Assembly: GCF_937859865.1 (NCBI RefSeq)
Contig: NZ_CALMAT010000050.1
Location: 1-47,696 of the forward strand
Source of the DNA: an uncultured Mucilaginibacter sp.
GTDB taxonomy: Bacteria > Bacteroidota > Bacteroidia > Sphingobacteriales > Sphingobacteriaceae
Length of the DNA: 47,696 nt
Reading direction: 5' to 3'
Of the stretch, positions 34,746 through 43,808 are shown piece after piece. Every line of letters begins with the position of its first letter. The first letter of the stretch is position 1. Position numbers and translations under genes: made by a program. The notes under the pieces are model-generated. The model was not told the origin of the DNA and did no database searches. It saw only the letters and a program-made list of their open reading frames with translations.

Positions 34746-36878
34746 TTACTGCGCAGCTTCCGGTTTTGGCGGGCGCGGCATCAAAGCTTTACGTGATAGT
34801 TTTAACTTGCCTTGTTTATCAATTTCCAGCAGTTTCACTTTTACCATTTCGCCGACTTCAAAAATGCCGTCCATTGTTTCGTAGCGTTTCCAGTCAATTT
34901 CCGAGATGTGTAGCAAACCGTCTTTGCCTGGCATAATCTCTACGAAAGCGCCAAAAGGCATAATCGTTTTTACTTTGCCTTCGTAAGTTTCGCCAACTTC
35001 CGGTTTCGCAACAATGTTACGGATGCGGCCAACGGCAGCATCAATCGCAGCTTTGTTATCAGCAAAAATCTCGATGATGCCTTTGTTGTCCACTTCTTCA
35101 ATGGCAATGGTGGCACCGGTTTCGCGTTGCATTTCCTGGATGATTTTACCGCCGGGCCCGATTACCGCACCAATAAATTCTTTATCAATCGTCATGCTTA
35201 CAATACGCGGCGCATGTGGTTTAAAATCTTCGCGAGGTGCGGCAATCGTTTTCTTCATCTCGTTTAAGATGTGCAAACGGCCTTCTTTCGCCTGGTCCAA
35301 AGCTTTAATCAACACTTCGTTAGACAAACCGTTGATCTTTAAATCCATCTGACAAGCTACGATACCTTTTTCAGTACCGGTAACTTTAAAATCCATATCG
35401 CCCAAATGGTCTTCATCGCCCAAAATATCAGAAAGGATAGCGTATTTGCCTGTTTTTTCGTCGGTGATCAAACCCATCGCAATCCCGGAAACCGGTGAAG
35501 TGATTTTGATACCGGCATCCATCAAAGCTAAAGTTCCGGCACAAACGGTTGCCATGGAAGATGAACCGTTGGATTCTAAAATATCAGAAACCACACGGAT
35601 GGTGTAAGGGTTTTGATCGGAACCTGGCAAAACTTTCTTTAAAGAACGCATGGCCAAATTGCCATGGCCAATTTCCCTGCGGCCTGCGCCACGGTTTGGT
35701 TTTACTTCGCCGGTAGAAAAACCCGGGAAGTTGTAGTGCAGCAGAAACTTGCTGTAACCGTTGATGAAAGCGCCGTCAATCATTTGCTCGTCGGTTTTAG
35801 AACCTAAAGTAACCGAAGTTAACGATTGCGTTTCGCCGCGGGTAAACACCGCCGAACCGTGGGCGGCAGGCAAGTAACCAACTTCGCTCCAGATTGGGCG
35901 GATTTGCGTAGTTGCGCGGCCGTCCAAACGTTTGCCTTCATTCAAAACCAAATTACGAACGGCATCGTACTGCACATCGTGAAAATATTTTTTGGCCAAA
36001 CCAAGCTGATTTGGGTCAACATTTTCGCCCATCGTTGCAATATATTCGTCACGGATTTTTTTGAAGTTTTCCCCTCTTTCATCCTTGCCGGATGCAGCAG
36101 CGGCAACGGCATAAGCTTTATCATAAGTAGCAGCAAAAACTGCTTCCCTCAACTCCGGGTTGCTGTTTTCGTGGCTGTAAACACGTTTTTCGGTTTTGCC
36201 AACTTCGTTTGCCAGTTCAACTTGTGCGGCAACTTGTTTTTTGATGGCCTCGTGTGCAAAGTTGATCGCTTCTACCATTTCGGTTTCCGCAATTTCGTTT
36301 GCTTCGCCTTCCACCATCACAATATCCGAAGCAGAACCCGCAACCATAAACTCTAAAGTCGCTTTTTCCAGTTCGGTACGGATTGGGTTGATGACTAATT
36401 TACCTTCAATTTTTGCCACGCGCACTTCGGAAATCGGCCCGTTAAAAGGAATATCCGAAACGGCAATGGCAGCCGAAGCAGCCAAACCAGCCAGGCAATC
36501 CGGCATGATGTCTTTATCGGCAGAAATTAAAGAGATCATTACCTGTGTATCGGCATGATAATCTTCAGGGAATAAAGGACGTAAAGCACGGTCTACCAAA
36601 CGCGAGATCAAAACCTCGTAATCCGACAAACGTGCCTCACGGCGTAAAAACCCGCCCGGGATCCGTCCGGTCGCTGCATATTTTTCCTGATAATCAACCG
36701 AAAGCGGCAAAAAATCCACGCCTTCTTTGGCTTCTTTAGAAGATACTACGGTTGCCAGCAACATCGTGTCGCCCATTTTTACCACCACCGAGCCATCGGC
36801 CTGTTTGGCCAGTTTTCCCGTTTCGATCTCTACAATGCGGCCATCGCCCAGATCAATTGTTTTTTTAATTACGTTCAT
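34746..36878 (-). CDS. pnp: Polyribonucleotide nucleotidyltransferase (PNPase)
   Basis: A 710-residue enzyme with two RNase PH domains (N-terminal [23 protein letters not shown] region and the second catalytic one with [11 protein letters not shown]), an intervening helical domain, a KH domain (about 563-625, [14 protein letters not shown]) and an S1 domain (about 630-698, [19 protein letters not shown]). It degrades RNA 3' to 5' with phosphate. It is directly downstream of rpsO, the classic rpsO-pnp order, separated by a terminator. The last 40 codons and the terminator are duplicated at 33921-34121. Confidence 0.98.
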   Translation of the reverse strand: MNVIKKTIDLGDGRIVEIETGKLAKQADGSVVVKMGDTMLLATVVSSKEAKEGVDFLPLSVDYQEKYAATGRIPGGFLRREARLSDYEVLISRLVDRALRPLFPEDYHADTQVMISLISADKDIMPDCLAGLAASAAIAVSDIPFNGPISEVRVAKIEGKLVINPIRTELEKATLEFMVAGSASDIVMVEGEANEIAETEMVEAINFAHEAIKKQVAAQVELANEVGKTEKRVYSHENSNPELREAVFAATYDKAYAVAAAASGKDERGENFKKIRDEYIATMGENVDPNQLGLAKKYFHDVQYDAVRNLVLNEGKRLDGRATTQIRPIWSEVGYLPAAHGSAVFTRGETQSLTSVTLGSKTDEQMIDGAFINGYSKFLLHYNFPGFSTGEVKPNRGAGRREIGHGNLAMRSLKKVLPGSDQNPYTIRVVSDILESNGSSSMATVCAGTLALMDAGIKITSPVSGIAMGLITDEKTGKYAILSDILGDEDHLGDMDFKVTGTEKGIVACQMDLKINGLSNEVLIKALDQAKEGRLHILNEMKKTIAAPREDFKPHAPRIVSMTIDKEFIGAVIGPGGKIIQEMQRETGATIAIEEVDNKGIIEIFADNKAAIDAAVGRIRNIVAKPEVGETYEGKVKTIMPFGAFVEIMPGKDGLLHISEIDWKRYETMDGIFEVGEMVKVKLLEIDKQGKLKLSRKALMPRPPKPEAAQ

Positions 36879-36952
36879 TTTGTTGTTGTATCGGTTCGTT
36901 TTTCATCTTTAGAACGAACCTGTTTTTAGATAGATTTTACTTTTTTTAAATC

Positions 36953-36985
36953 AAAAAAGCCATCTCCAGTTGGGATGGCTTTTTG
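36953..36985 (-). terminator. rpsO terminator
   Basis: GCCATC (36959-36964) pairs with GATGGC (36974-36979), with A and T tracts on the two sides, so it can work on both strands. It lies between rpsO and pnp. Confidence 0.8.
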
Positions 36986-37002
36986 GAGGAAATTACTCCG
37001 GG

Positions 37003-37281
37003 TTATTTTATAATATCCCTTAGTTCCAGTGTTTTGATGATGGCACGGTAACGGTTAATGTCCTTTTTAAACAAATAGCCTAACAAGGCTCGGCGTTTAC
37101 CAACCAGTTTTTGCAAAGCCAACTGGGTAGAAAAATCCTTTTTGTTTGTTTTTAAATGCCCGGTTAAGTGGGCAATACGGGTAGTGAACAACGCTACCTG
37201 GCCTTCGGCAGAACCAGTATCGGCTGCACTTTGTCCGTGTTTTGCAAAAATCTCTGCTTTTGCTTCTTTACTTAAATACAT
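37003..37281 (-). CDS. rpsO: 30S ribosomal protein S15
   Basis: A 92-residue protein with the S15 pattern: DTGSAEGQVALFTTRIAHLTGHLKTNKKDFSTQ and the C-terminal RRALLGYLFKKDINRY, which bind the 16S rRNA three-way junction and central domain. Length is standard for Bacteroidota. Located upstream of pnp with its own terminator. Confidence 0.97.
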   Translation of the reverse strand: MYLSKEAKAEIFAKHGQSAADTGSAEGQVALFTTRIAHLTGHLKTNKKDFSTQLALQKLVGKRRALLGYLFKKDINRYRAIIKTLELRDIIK

Positions 37282-37667
37282 TACCTGAATAATATTAAAG
37301 CGTATATAATTTTGTGAACTGTGGCACGAAGATAAAAGAAATTACTTTGTTATGCAAGTTGGGACCGATGCTTCTTTTATCAGGTAAAATTTGCTGTCAT
37401 TTCTAAACGATTGAGAAATCTTATTTCAACAATACTGCTTAAACTGCTTTGAAGAAGATTTCTCCCTTCGACCGAAATAACAGCATTTTCAAACTTCCGG
37501 TTTTTCCCGGCTTTTGTCTGATGCTTCTTTTATCGGGCAAAATTTGCTTTGTCATTTCGACCGTAGGGAGAAATCCTATTTCAACTATGTAACTTTAACC
37601 ACAGTTTAGAAGAAGATTTCTTCCTTTGGTCGAGATGACAGTACATGCTTCTTTTATCACATAAAAA
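37282..37667. repeat. Two composite repeat units between rpsO and the S41 gene
   Basis: No gene here. Two similar units begin with core ATGCTTCTTTTA (37368 and 37521), continue with AAAATTTGCT and then an inverted repeat whose left arm is of the GTCATTTC...GAGAAATC type (37395-37420, 37551-37576) and whose right arm is AGAAGATTTCT...AACAG or GATGACAG (37451-37483, 37611-37642). A third, plain extended repeat is at 37645-37675 and contains the stop codon of the S41 gene. Confidence 0.8.
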
Positions 37668-37675
37668 TCAGTGCA
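37645..37675 (-). repeat. Extended dispersed repeat containing the S41 gene stop codon
   Basis: Core ATGCTTCTTTTA at 37645-37656, then TCACA and TAAAAATCAGTG. The TGA stop (37668-37670 on the minus strand) is inside it. Confidence 0.88.
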
Positions 37676-39206
37676 TTTTAAATTTATTGCTGATCATGAT
37701 ATTCACATTATGTTTAGAAAAATCATGGGAAATACGGTTGATGTCGTCTTCACTTAATTGGCTGCCGCTTTTGCCGGTGCTTTGTACAGTTAAGGCCGGA
37801 GAAATGGCATAGGTTCCTTTTGTGGTATAGTTAATAGCGCGGGCCAGCAATGCTTCGTTTACATCACCAAAATCATGGGTAACATCATCAGATGCCTGAA
37901 CGCCCGGATAAGTGACAGAACCCGGTGTCATCCCGGCATAATAGCCGCCTTGGTTTGCCGAGTTTTTAGATTCAAATTCGGGCGTGTAGTATTGATAGGC
38001 ACCAATCGGGATACCATAAAACCCAACAGGTTTGCCATAACTGGTTGTACCAATTAATTGTACATTCATTTCAGGAATTAAATTATTAATTGTTAACTCA
38101 CTTGCAGAAGCGGTATTTCCCGTAACGATAAAAAACACCCTGTTGATGTTTAAACTACCTTGCTTAGAAAATAATGCTTGGTTATTGGTTGGTTTAAATT
38201 CACCTGGGTATTTAGTAACGTCTAAACCAAGCTTTTTTGCAAACAATGGGCATTTATCATTTTGCAATTTATCGTTATAATACTGGGTGTACATTACCGT
38301 ATTGGTTTTGGCAGGAGGCACTATTAAATTAGATAAATACTCTGCCGTTTGTACAGAGCCGCCGCCATTGTAGCGCAAATCAACTACCAAATCAGTTACT
38401 CCGGCGGCTGTAAAACTGGTAAAAGCAGGTTCTAAATTAGGCTTTGCATTATCTAAAACTGTAAAAGTGTTAAACACCAAATAACCTATCTTCTTCCCAT
38501 TGCCCAGATCCAAAACTTTACTTTTTAACACTGGGTTTACCGTATAATTGGCGGTGTTTAAAGTAGTGTTAAAAGTGGTGTTGTCCGGCTTTTGCACCGT
38601 CATGGTGATGGTAGTGGAATTAAATATCGCATTAACCAAAGCCGTGTAATTGCTGTTGGAAGAGTTGGTGTAAGTTAAAGACGGAACACCGGAAATGGCG
38701 GTAATCTGGTAACCTCTAACTAAACCAGCCTTATCTGCCGGAGAACCCGGGTAAACGTATTTAACGCGAAGATCGGAAGTGGTATTATAAAAAACGCTAA
38801 ACCCATAATCGCCATTCGTTCCACCTAAAGAAGTTGCCACCTGGCCCTGGTCTATAAAAGAATATTTGGCCGTGCCAGGGTCAAGAATATCATACTCATA
38901 AGGCTTTCCCGTTGCAGGGTTGGTACTGTATTGTGAAAGCGCATCAACTTCACTTTGCAAAGCAGCCTGGTCTGTTTTTCCGGTAAAGTTGCGCGGGTTA
39001 AAAGCCGTATAAGTTGGCAAAGTGCTGTACCACAAATTATCCTCCTGCGTAAAGAGGTAAACCGAATCTTTAATGTGGTCCAGTGGTGTGCCTGTAGTCG
39101 GGATAACCGAAACAGGAATAGGTGTAACAGGCGTTGTTTTTTTACAAGCCGTAAAAGTTGCAGCCATTGCCAGGCTGATGGTTAAGTAAATAAAATATTT
39201 CTTCAT
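37668..39206 (-). CDS. S41 family C-terminal processing peptidase-like lipoprotein
   Basis: A 512-residue lipoprotein: signal peptide with lipobox ending at TFTAC (Cys20 or 21) and KKTTP after it. A PDZ-like domain (YVYPGSPADKAGLVRGYQITAI, about 150-215) precedes the peptidase S41 domain with LVVDLRYNGGGSVQTAEYLS, the nucleophile segment VTGNTASASELTINNL and the Lys region TTSYGKPVGF. It is probably a periplasmic, envelope-anchored serine protease of the CtpA/tricorn-like class. The stop codon falls in a repeat copy. Confidence 0.9.
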   Translation of the reverse strand: MKKYFIYLTISLAMAATFTACKKTTPVTPIPVSVIPTTGTPLDHIKDSVYLFTQEDNLWYSTLPTYTAFNPRNFTGKTDQAALQSEVDALSQYSTNPATGKPYEYDILDPGTAKYSFIDQGQVATSLGGTNGDYGFSVFYNTTSDLRVKYVYPGSPADKAGLVRGYQITAISGVPSLTYTNSSNSNYTALVNAIFNSTTITMTVQKPDNTTFNTTLNTANYTVNPVLKSKVLDLGNGKKIGYLVFNTFTVLDNAKPNLEPAFTSFTAAGVTDLVVDLRYNGGGSVQTAEYLSNLIVPPAKTNTVMYTQYYNDKLQNDKCPLFAKKLGLDVTKYPGEFKPTNNQALFSKQGSLNINRVFFIVTGNTASASELTINNLIPEMNVQLIGTTSYGKPVGFYGIPIGAYQYYTPEFESKNSANQGGYYAGMTPGSVTYPGVQASDDVTHDFGDVNEALLARAINYTTKGTYAISPALTVQSTGKSGSQLSEDDINRISHDFSKHNVNIMISNKFKMH

Positions 39207-39276
39207 GTGGTTTTTACTTTGTCCTAATATACGTGTAATCAGTAAATTAAATATAAACTAATAAAAAAAAGTTTGC

Positions 39277-39894
39277 TTATTTGATAAAATCAAACAAATT
39301 GGCATAATCTACGCCTGCTGCCTGCGCGCAAAGTTCATCGGCTTCGTGATTTCCAACCATAATCAAGTCCCGGCGCTGCAACTGGTGTTTGGCCAAAATA
39401 TGGTGCAAAGCGTCCGGCTCGGGCTTTGGTTTGGTTTCTTCGGCAAAATAACACGTTAAATAAGGTTCCAGCCCGTTCCAGTCCACCTGTTTTATTTTGT
39501 TGAGTTGCTGCTGCGGGTTGCCGTTGGTAAGGATGAAAATCTGCTTCCGGTCCACCACAATTTGCTGCAACAGTTCGAGCATCTGCTGGTAAAGCAGCAG
39601 TTTCAGCGGCAAACGTGCGGTCATCAGCAACCGGTCAAAATTATCCTGATACTTCGGCTCCAAAGAAAATGCTGTTTTTACCGCATCAAAAACCGCCCTT
39701 TCCCCATTTTTCTGATAAGCTTCGATCATACAGCCAATTATTTCCTTGCTTTTCCATTGCTCGGTATGCTCCACAAAAGCGGCAAACAGATAATACACCT
39801 GGAACAGATAATCCTGCGCCGGAAAAAGCACATTGTCCAGTTCAAACACAAAAGCTTTTTTATAAGGGTCGAGGTCGGCGTATCGAAATATCAT
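39277..39894 (-). CDS. HAD-superfamily protein with degenerate catalytic motifs
   Basis: A 205-residue HAD-like protein. Motif I reads FELDNVLFP instead of FDxDxT, so the nucleophilic Asp is replaced by Glu; motif II is ILTNGN (Thr present); motif III has Lys in ETKPKPEPDA; motif IV reads MVGNHEADEL with Asn in place of the first Asp. It is therefore likely inactive or altered as a phosphatase and may have a binding or regulatory role. It overlaps the ATP-grasp-like gene by four bases, in an operon with a LolD-like ABC ATPase. Core ATGCTGTTTTTA at 39669-39680 encodes part of AVKTAF. Confidence 0.82.
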   Translation of the reverse strand: MIFRYADLDPYKKAFVFELDNVLFPAQDYLFQVYYLFAAFVEHTEQWKSKEIIGCMIEAYQKNGERAVFDAVKTAFSLEPKYQDNFDRLLMTARLPLKLLLYQQMLELLQQIVVDRKQIFILTNGNPQQQLNKIKQVDWNGLEPYLTCYFAEETKPKPEPDALHHILAKHQLQRRDLIMVGNHEADELCAQAAGVDYANLFDFIK

Positions 39895-40676
39895 CTAACA
39901 GAAAACGGTTTCAAGCCAAAAAGGTGCTGCCTTTCCTGAAAATTAAATTCAAAAATCCCGTGTAATTTCAATTGTTCCGAAACCTGGTTCAAAAGCTTTT
40001 CTTCTTCTGCCAAAGCATTCCAAGCCGACACCGATTTTCCATGGGTAAAAACAGCATGTGTTGGTTTGAATGTTGATTGATGAAATTTCCGCAGCAAAAG
40101 CATTTCGTTTGGAAACAACTTCATCGCTTTGATAAACGAAATAACCGGTTTTCCCTGAAAAGCAGTTTTGGTTTTGGCAAGATGATCGTCCATCAGCCAA
40201 ACCAGTTCCGGGTTTTCTACGGAGGAAATGGCCAAAGTTTCGGTTGGATAACCTAAAGCCAAACAAGCTTTAGAAAAAGTTTCTACCGAATCGGAAGTTT
40301 GAAAAGGGACAATTTGGGTCCCTGCTTCGCGTAAACTTGCCAGCAGCAATGCTTCTTTTACCAGGTATTTTTTGGTGTTAAGGTCAGGCAGGTTTAGTTG
40401 GATGTCAAACTCTTCAAACAATTCCACGGCTTCGGCCAGCAGTTCCTGTTCGGCGGCAGCCATTGCAAAAACGCTTTCGATTTGCTGGTCCAAACAGAGA
40501 TTTAACAATTGATGGATAAAACCTGGCTGCGAAACCATTGGCAACAACAACTGCTGCGCCACTGAAATTTGTGCGGTAAAAGAAGCATCGCCATAAATAA
40601 ACTGAAATTGTGGAAACCATTTTTCCAGAAAATAAACACCGGGATGGTTGCCGCAAGTAACCAAAGCTTTCGTCAT
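39891..40676 (-). CDS. ATP-grasp-like (CarB/PylC-type N-terminal) protein
   Basis: A 261-residue protein. The N-terminus [18 protein letters not shown] resembles the pre-ATP-grasp Rossmann fold. Later [45 protein letters not shown] matches the hinge and lid start of CarB/PylC-type ATP-grasp ligases. The final part is shorter than in a complete ATP-grasp enzyme and the Mg-binding Glu/Asn motifs are not clear, so activity is uncertain. It overlaps both neighbours by four bases, so is coupled to the LolD-like ATPase and the HAD-like protein. Three repeat cores lie inside (40046, 40349, 40577), the highest density in the window. Confidence 0.65.
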   Translation of the reverse strand: MTKALVTCGNHPGVYFLEKWFPQFQFIYGDASFTAQISVAQQLLLPMVSQPGFIHQLLNLCLDQQIESVFAMAAAEQELLAEAVELFEEFDIQLNLPDLNTKKYLVKEALLLASLREAGTQIVPFQTSDSVETFSKACLALGYPTETLAISSVENPELVWLMDDHLAKTKTAFQGKPVISFIKAMKLFPNEMLLLRKFHQSTFKPTHAVFTHGKSVSAWNALAEEEKLLNQVSEQLKLHGIFEFNFQERQHLFGLKPFSVR

Positions 40677-41326
40677 GCTTCGATCAAGCCGTCTTTCATG
40701 GTTACTTTGCGGTCGCTCATTTCCGCCAAATCATCGTTGTGGGTTACAATGATAAAAGTTTGCCCGAATTGGTCGCGCAGCGAAAAAAACAGTTGGTGCA
40801 GTTCTTTCGCGTTTTTAGAATCCAGGTTTCCCGAAGGCTCATCCGCCAAAATCAACGCCGGATTATTGATTAAAGCACGCGCCACGGCAACGCGCTGCTG
40901 CTCGCCGCCCGAAAGCTGGTTGGGTTTGTGCTGTTTGCGGTGGCCGAGGTTCAGCATCTCCAACAATTCTGATGCGCGCGTTTCGGCTTCAACTTTTGTT
41001 TTCCCGTTGATGTAAGCCGGGATACAGATATTTTCAATTGCATTAAATTCGGCCAGCAAATGGTGAAACTGAAAGATAAATCCAATTTTTTGATTACGAA
41101 AAGCGCTCAACTGTTTCTGGTTCATCACGCTGGTATCGGCATCGTGCAGCAAAATTTTCCCCGAATCCGGCTTGTCCAAAGTTCCGATAATATTCAGCAG
41201 CGAACTTTTTCCGGCACCCGAAGCGCCCACGATACTTACAATTTCCCCGGCGTTCACATCCAGATCAACACCTTTTAATATCGGCAATTTTCCGTACGAT
41301 TTTTTGATAGACCTGGCTTTCAGCAT
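40673..41326 (-). CDS. ABC transporter ATP-binding protein, LolD/MacB-like
   Basis: A 217-residue ATPase with Walker [11 protein letters not shown]-loop QFHHLL, signature LSGGEQQR, Walker [13 protein letters not shown] and the H-loop His in IVTHNDD. The sequence is of the LolD/FtsE/MacB class, which extracts lipoproteins from the inner membrane or drives mechanotransmission with a FtsX-like partner. The permease is not adjacent, which is usual in Bacteroidota. Its stop codon overlaps the ATP-grasp-like gene. Confidence 0.92.
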   Translation of the reverse strand: MLKARSIKKSYGKLPILKGVDLDVNAGEIVSIVGASGAGKSSLLNIIGTLDKPDSGKILLHDADTSVMNQKQLSAFRNQKIGFIFQFHHLLAEFNAIENICIPAYINGKTKVEAETRASELLEMLNLGHRKQHKPNQLSGGEQQRVAVARALINNPALILADEPSGNLDSKNAKELHQLFFSLRDQFGQTFIIVTHNDDLAEMSDRKVTMKDGLIEA

Positions 41327-41537
41327 TTGACAAAAATAAGGATATGGTTTTTAGGGAAAGGTTGGTTTGGGAGAAATAGTTTTGGTATTACGCATTTCAA
41401 CGAAGCAATTATCAAAACCAACAGCCGTCAAAACCAAAACGATAAAGTATTCATATTAACCGCCAAAACAAATATCAACCTTTGCTTGCACTTTCAGCAA
41501 GATTTGTGTTGATTTAAACAACCAACTTTTATACAAA

Positions 41538-42464
41538 ATGAAATGCTTTTTTTACACCTGTTTTTTAATGTTTATGTTTTCAACCGACCCTTTTACGGCA
41601 AAAGCGCAAACGGTTATTCCTTTGTATCCAGGCGCTGTTCCAAATGCTATTGTTAATAATACTTACCAGGAAGTTAAATCCGGTTCGGAAAACAACATCG
41701 GTTACAGCAAAGTAACCAAGCCAACGCTTGAAATTTACCTTCCCGCAAAAGATAAAGCAACAGGCGCGGCTATCGTCATTTGTCCGGGCGGCGGTTATGC
41801 CTTTCTTTCTTACGACCACGAAGGCACTGAAATTGCAAAAGCTTTTAACGAAATCGGCGTAGCTGCTTTTGTGTTAAAATACCGTTTGCCCAGCGATGCC
41901 ATCATGAAAGATAAAAGCATTGGGCCATTGCAAGATGCACAAATGGCCATCAAAACCGTGCGCGAAAGTGCCGCAAAATATAATCTCGACCCAAAAAAAG
42001 TAGGCATCATTGGTTTTTCGGCCGGCGGAAGTTTGGCTGCTTTGACCGGTTCTCATTTTGATGATGCCAAAATCAGCAACACCAACAACACCAGTTTGCG
42101 GCCGGATTTTATGGTGCTGTTGTATCCCGTCATCAGCATGACGGATAGTTTGGCGCATGGCGGGTCGCGCAATAATTTGATCGGGCCAACACCAACAGCA
42201 GCGCAAATTAAGTATTTTTCCAACGAACAAAACGTTACGCTAAACACGCCGCCAACGATGCTTGTCCATGCCGAAGACGACAACACGGTTAACGTTAAAA
42301 ACAGTTTGTATTACTACGATGCCTTGCTTAAAAACAAAGTTCCGGCAGCTATGACCATCTATCCAAAAGGTGGACATGGTTTTGGCCTGAACAACAAAAC
42401 CACACCCGATAAATGGATGGACCATGTTAAAAACTGGATGATTGGTAACGGCTGGATTAAGTAA
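41538..42464 (+). CDS. Secreted alpha/beta hydrolase (acetylxylan esterase/BD-FAE-like)
   Basis: A 308-residue protein with a Sec signal peptide (CFFYTCFLMFMF to AKA). The oxyanion loop ICPGGGYAFLSYDHEG and nucleophile elbow GFSAGGSLA, followed by Asp in HAEDDNTVN and His in KGGHGFGL, define an esterase of the bifunctional-deacetylase/feruloyl-esterase and acetylxylan-esterase type. It probably acts on acetylated polysaccharides in the periplasm. It is 36 bases upstream of an SRPBCC gene, with a repeat copy in between. Confidence 0.9.
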   Translation: MKCFFYTCFLMFMFSTDPFTAKAQTVIPLYPGAVPNAIVNNTYQEVKSGSENNIGYSKVTKPTLEIYLPAKDKATGAAIVICPGGGYAFLSYDHEGTEIAKAFNEIGVAAFVLKYRLPSDAIMKDKSIGPLQDAQMAIKTVRESAAKYNLDPKKVGIIGFSAGGSLAALTGSHFDDAKISNTNNTSLRPDFMVLLYPVISMTDSLAHGGSRNNLIGPTPTAAQIKYFSNEQNVTLNTPPTMLVHAEDDNTVNVKNSLYYYDALLKNKVPAAMTIYPKGGHGFGLNNKTTPDKWMDHVKNWMIGNGWIK

Positions 42465-42468
42465 TCTG

Positions 42469-42500
42469 ATGCTTCTTTTATCACTTAAAATTAAGTCAAG
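42469..42500 (+). repeat. Extended repeat filling the gap before an ATG
   Basis: ATGCTTCTTTTA at 42469-42480 with TCACTTAAAATTAAG lies between the esterase stop and the SRPBCC start (42501). It is the only single intergenic copy I see that reads in the opposite orientation relative to the gene before it. Confidence 0.8.
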
Positions 42501-42956
42501 ATGAACGAACCTAAAATTGTAAAAAGCGAAATTGTAATTGATACAACTCCTGCCAAAGTTTGGGATGCGCTTGTTAATCCTGCCAAAACCCAAATTTATA
42601 TGTTCGGTTGCGAAACGGTTTCGGATTGGAAAATTGGAAGCGATTTGCTTTGGCGCGGCGAATACGAAGGCCAGGAAATGGTTTTTGTAAAAGGAAAAAT
42701 CTTGGAAATGGAACCGGGAAATTTACTAAAATACACGGTGATCGATCCTTTTGCTTCTTATCCTGACATTCCTGAAAACTACCTCAACGTTACTTACCAA
42801 CTGACGGAAGAAGGCGGAAAAACGAAATTAACGGTTACGCAAGATGGATTTGAAACTGCTGCGGAAGGCGAAAAAAGATACCAAGACACTTACAATAACG
42901 GCCAAGGTTGGAATCCAATTTTAGTACAGATAAAAGAAGTAGCAGAATCAAATTAA
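42501..42956 (+). CDS. SRPBCC (AHSA1/CalC-like) family protein
   Basis: A 151-residue protein with the AHSA1/START-like pattern: IDTTPAKVWDALVNP, then VSDWKIGSDLLWRGEYEG, LEMEPGNLLKYTVIDPF and a C-terminal helix. Proteins with this fold bind hydrophobic ligands in a deep cavity; many are of unknown function. It is eight bases upstream of the MBL hydrolase gene and probably co-transcribed. Confidence 0.85.
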   Translation: MNEPKIVKSEIVIDTTPAKVWDALVNPAKTQIYMFGCETVSDWKIGSDLLWRGEYEGQEMVFVKGKILEMEPGNLLKYTVIDPFASYPDIPENYLNVTYQLTEEGGKTKLTVTQDGFETAAEGEKRYQDTYNNGQGWNPILVQIKEVAESN

Positions 42957-42964
42957 GTTTTTGA

Positions 42965-43666
42965 ATGGACGTGGTTCAAATCACCAAAAGCGTTTTTCAA
43001 ATTACCCTTCCCATTGTTAACGTTTTTTTGGTGGATCATCCTATCGGTTTAATTTTGATTGATAGCGGCCCCAAAGGCAGCAAAGATTTGATCTTTCAAG
43101 GCATCCGGCAAATCGGAAAACAGCCGGAAGATTTAAAATATGTTATCCTAACCCATGCCCACCACGACCATTCCGGCGGTTTGGCTTCCATTTTAAAATC
43201 TGTTCAAGTTGCGGTTTACACTTCTGCGTTTTGTGCGGAAATGATTGCGAAGGGAATAGCCTTTCAGCCCAAATCAAAAATTTTAGCTTTTTTGCTGCGG
43301 TTGGTTACCTTAAACGGAAAGCTAAACTTGCAGTTTTTATACATCCAACCGGTAAAAGTAAATATCAAAATTGTGGCGGAAGGCGATTGCATTCCGGATG
43401 CAAATGGCTTGGAAGTAATCAACGCGCCCGGACATTGCGCCGAACAGATCGCTCTTTTTTACCCGGTAAAAGAAGCATTGCTTTTTGCTGCGGATGCCGC
43501 CGAAAACGAAACGCAACTGAAACCCGCTTTTGCTTATCAATCTAAAAGGGTTAATCAGCTTACTTTGCAAAAATTAGCTGCTTTTCCTTTTCAAATTGCT
43601 GTTTTTGGTCATGGAAAAGCTGCAACGAAAGCAGAATTTGAAAAAATGGCAGATTTTAAAGCTTGA
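42965..43666 (+). CDS. MBL fold metallo-hydrolase
   Basis: A 233-residue metallo-beta-lactamase-fold protein. The metal-binding motif HAHHDH is at about 64-69, with further ligands in APGHCAEQ, FAADAAEN and VFGHG at the end. It most resembles glyoxalase II-like or quorum-type hydrolases of unspecified substrate. The core repeat TAAAAGAAGCAT lies in the coding sequence at 43467-43478 (PVKEAL). Confidence 0.9.
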   Translation: MDVVQITKSVFQITLPIVNVFLVDHPIGLILIDSGPKGSKDLIFQGIRQIGKQPEDLKYVILTHAHHDHSGGLASILKSVQVAVYTSAFCAEMIAKGIAFQPKSKILAFLLRLVTLNGKLNLQFLYIQPVKVNIKIVAEGDCIPDANGLEVINAPGHCAEQIALFYPVKEALLFAADAAENETQLKPAFAYQSKRVNQLTLQKLAAFPFQIAVFGHGKAATKAEFEKMADFKA

Positions 43667-43741
43667 AAACTACTTTAGTTGATTGATTTGGATTAAAATT
43701 GCCATTAAACTAAGCTCGGTTTAACTCATTTTTAAAATAAA

Positions 43742-43772
43742 TTGCAATTAAAGCAGTAATAATTTATCTTTA
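43742..43772 (+). promoter_or_regulatory. Candidate Bacteroidota promoter of the amine oxidase gene
   Basis: TTG at 43742-43744 and TATCTTTA at 43765-43772 are spaced by 20 bases, close to the -33 TTTG / -7 TAnnTTTG arrangement, and 36 bases before the TTG start codon. Confidence 0.4.
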
Positions 43773-43808
43773 AGGAATTAATTTCATCCTGTATCAATAA
43801 AAATTGGT

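Noticed and set aside
39277-39894. Active HAD phosphatase
   Set aside because: The nucleophilic Asp and a motif IV Asp are replaced, so normal phosphatase chemistry is not expected; kept as a HAD-like protein only.
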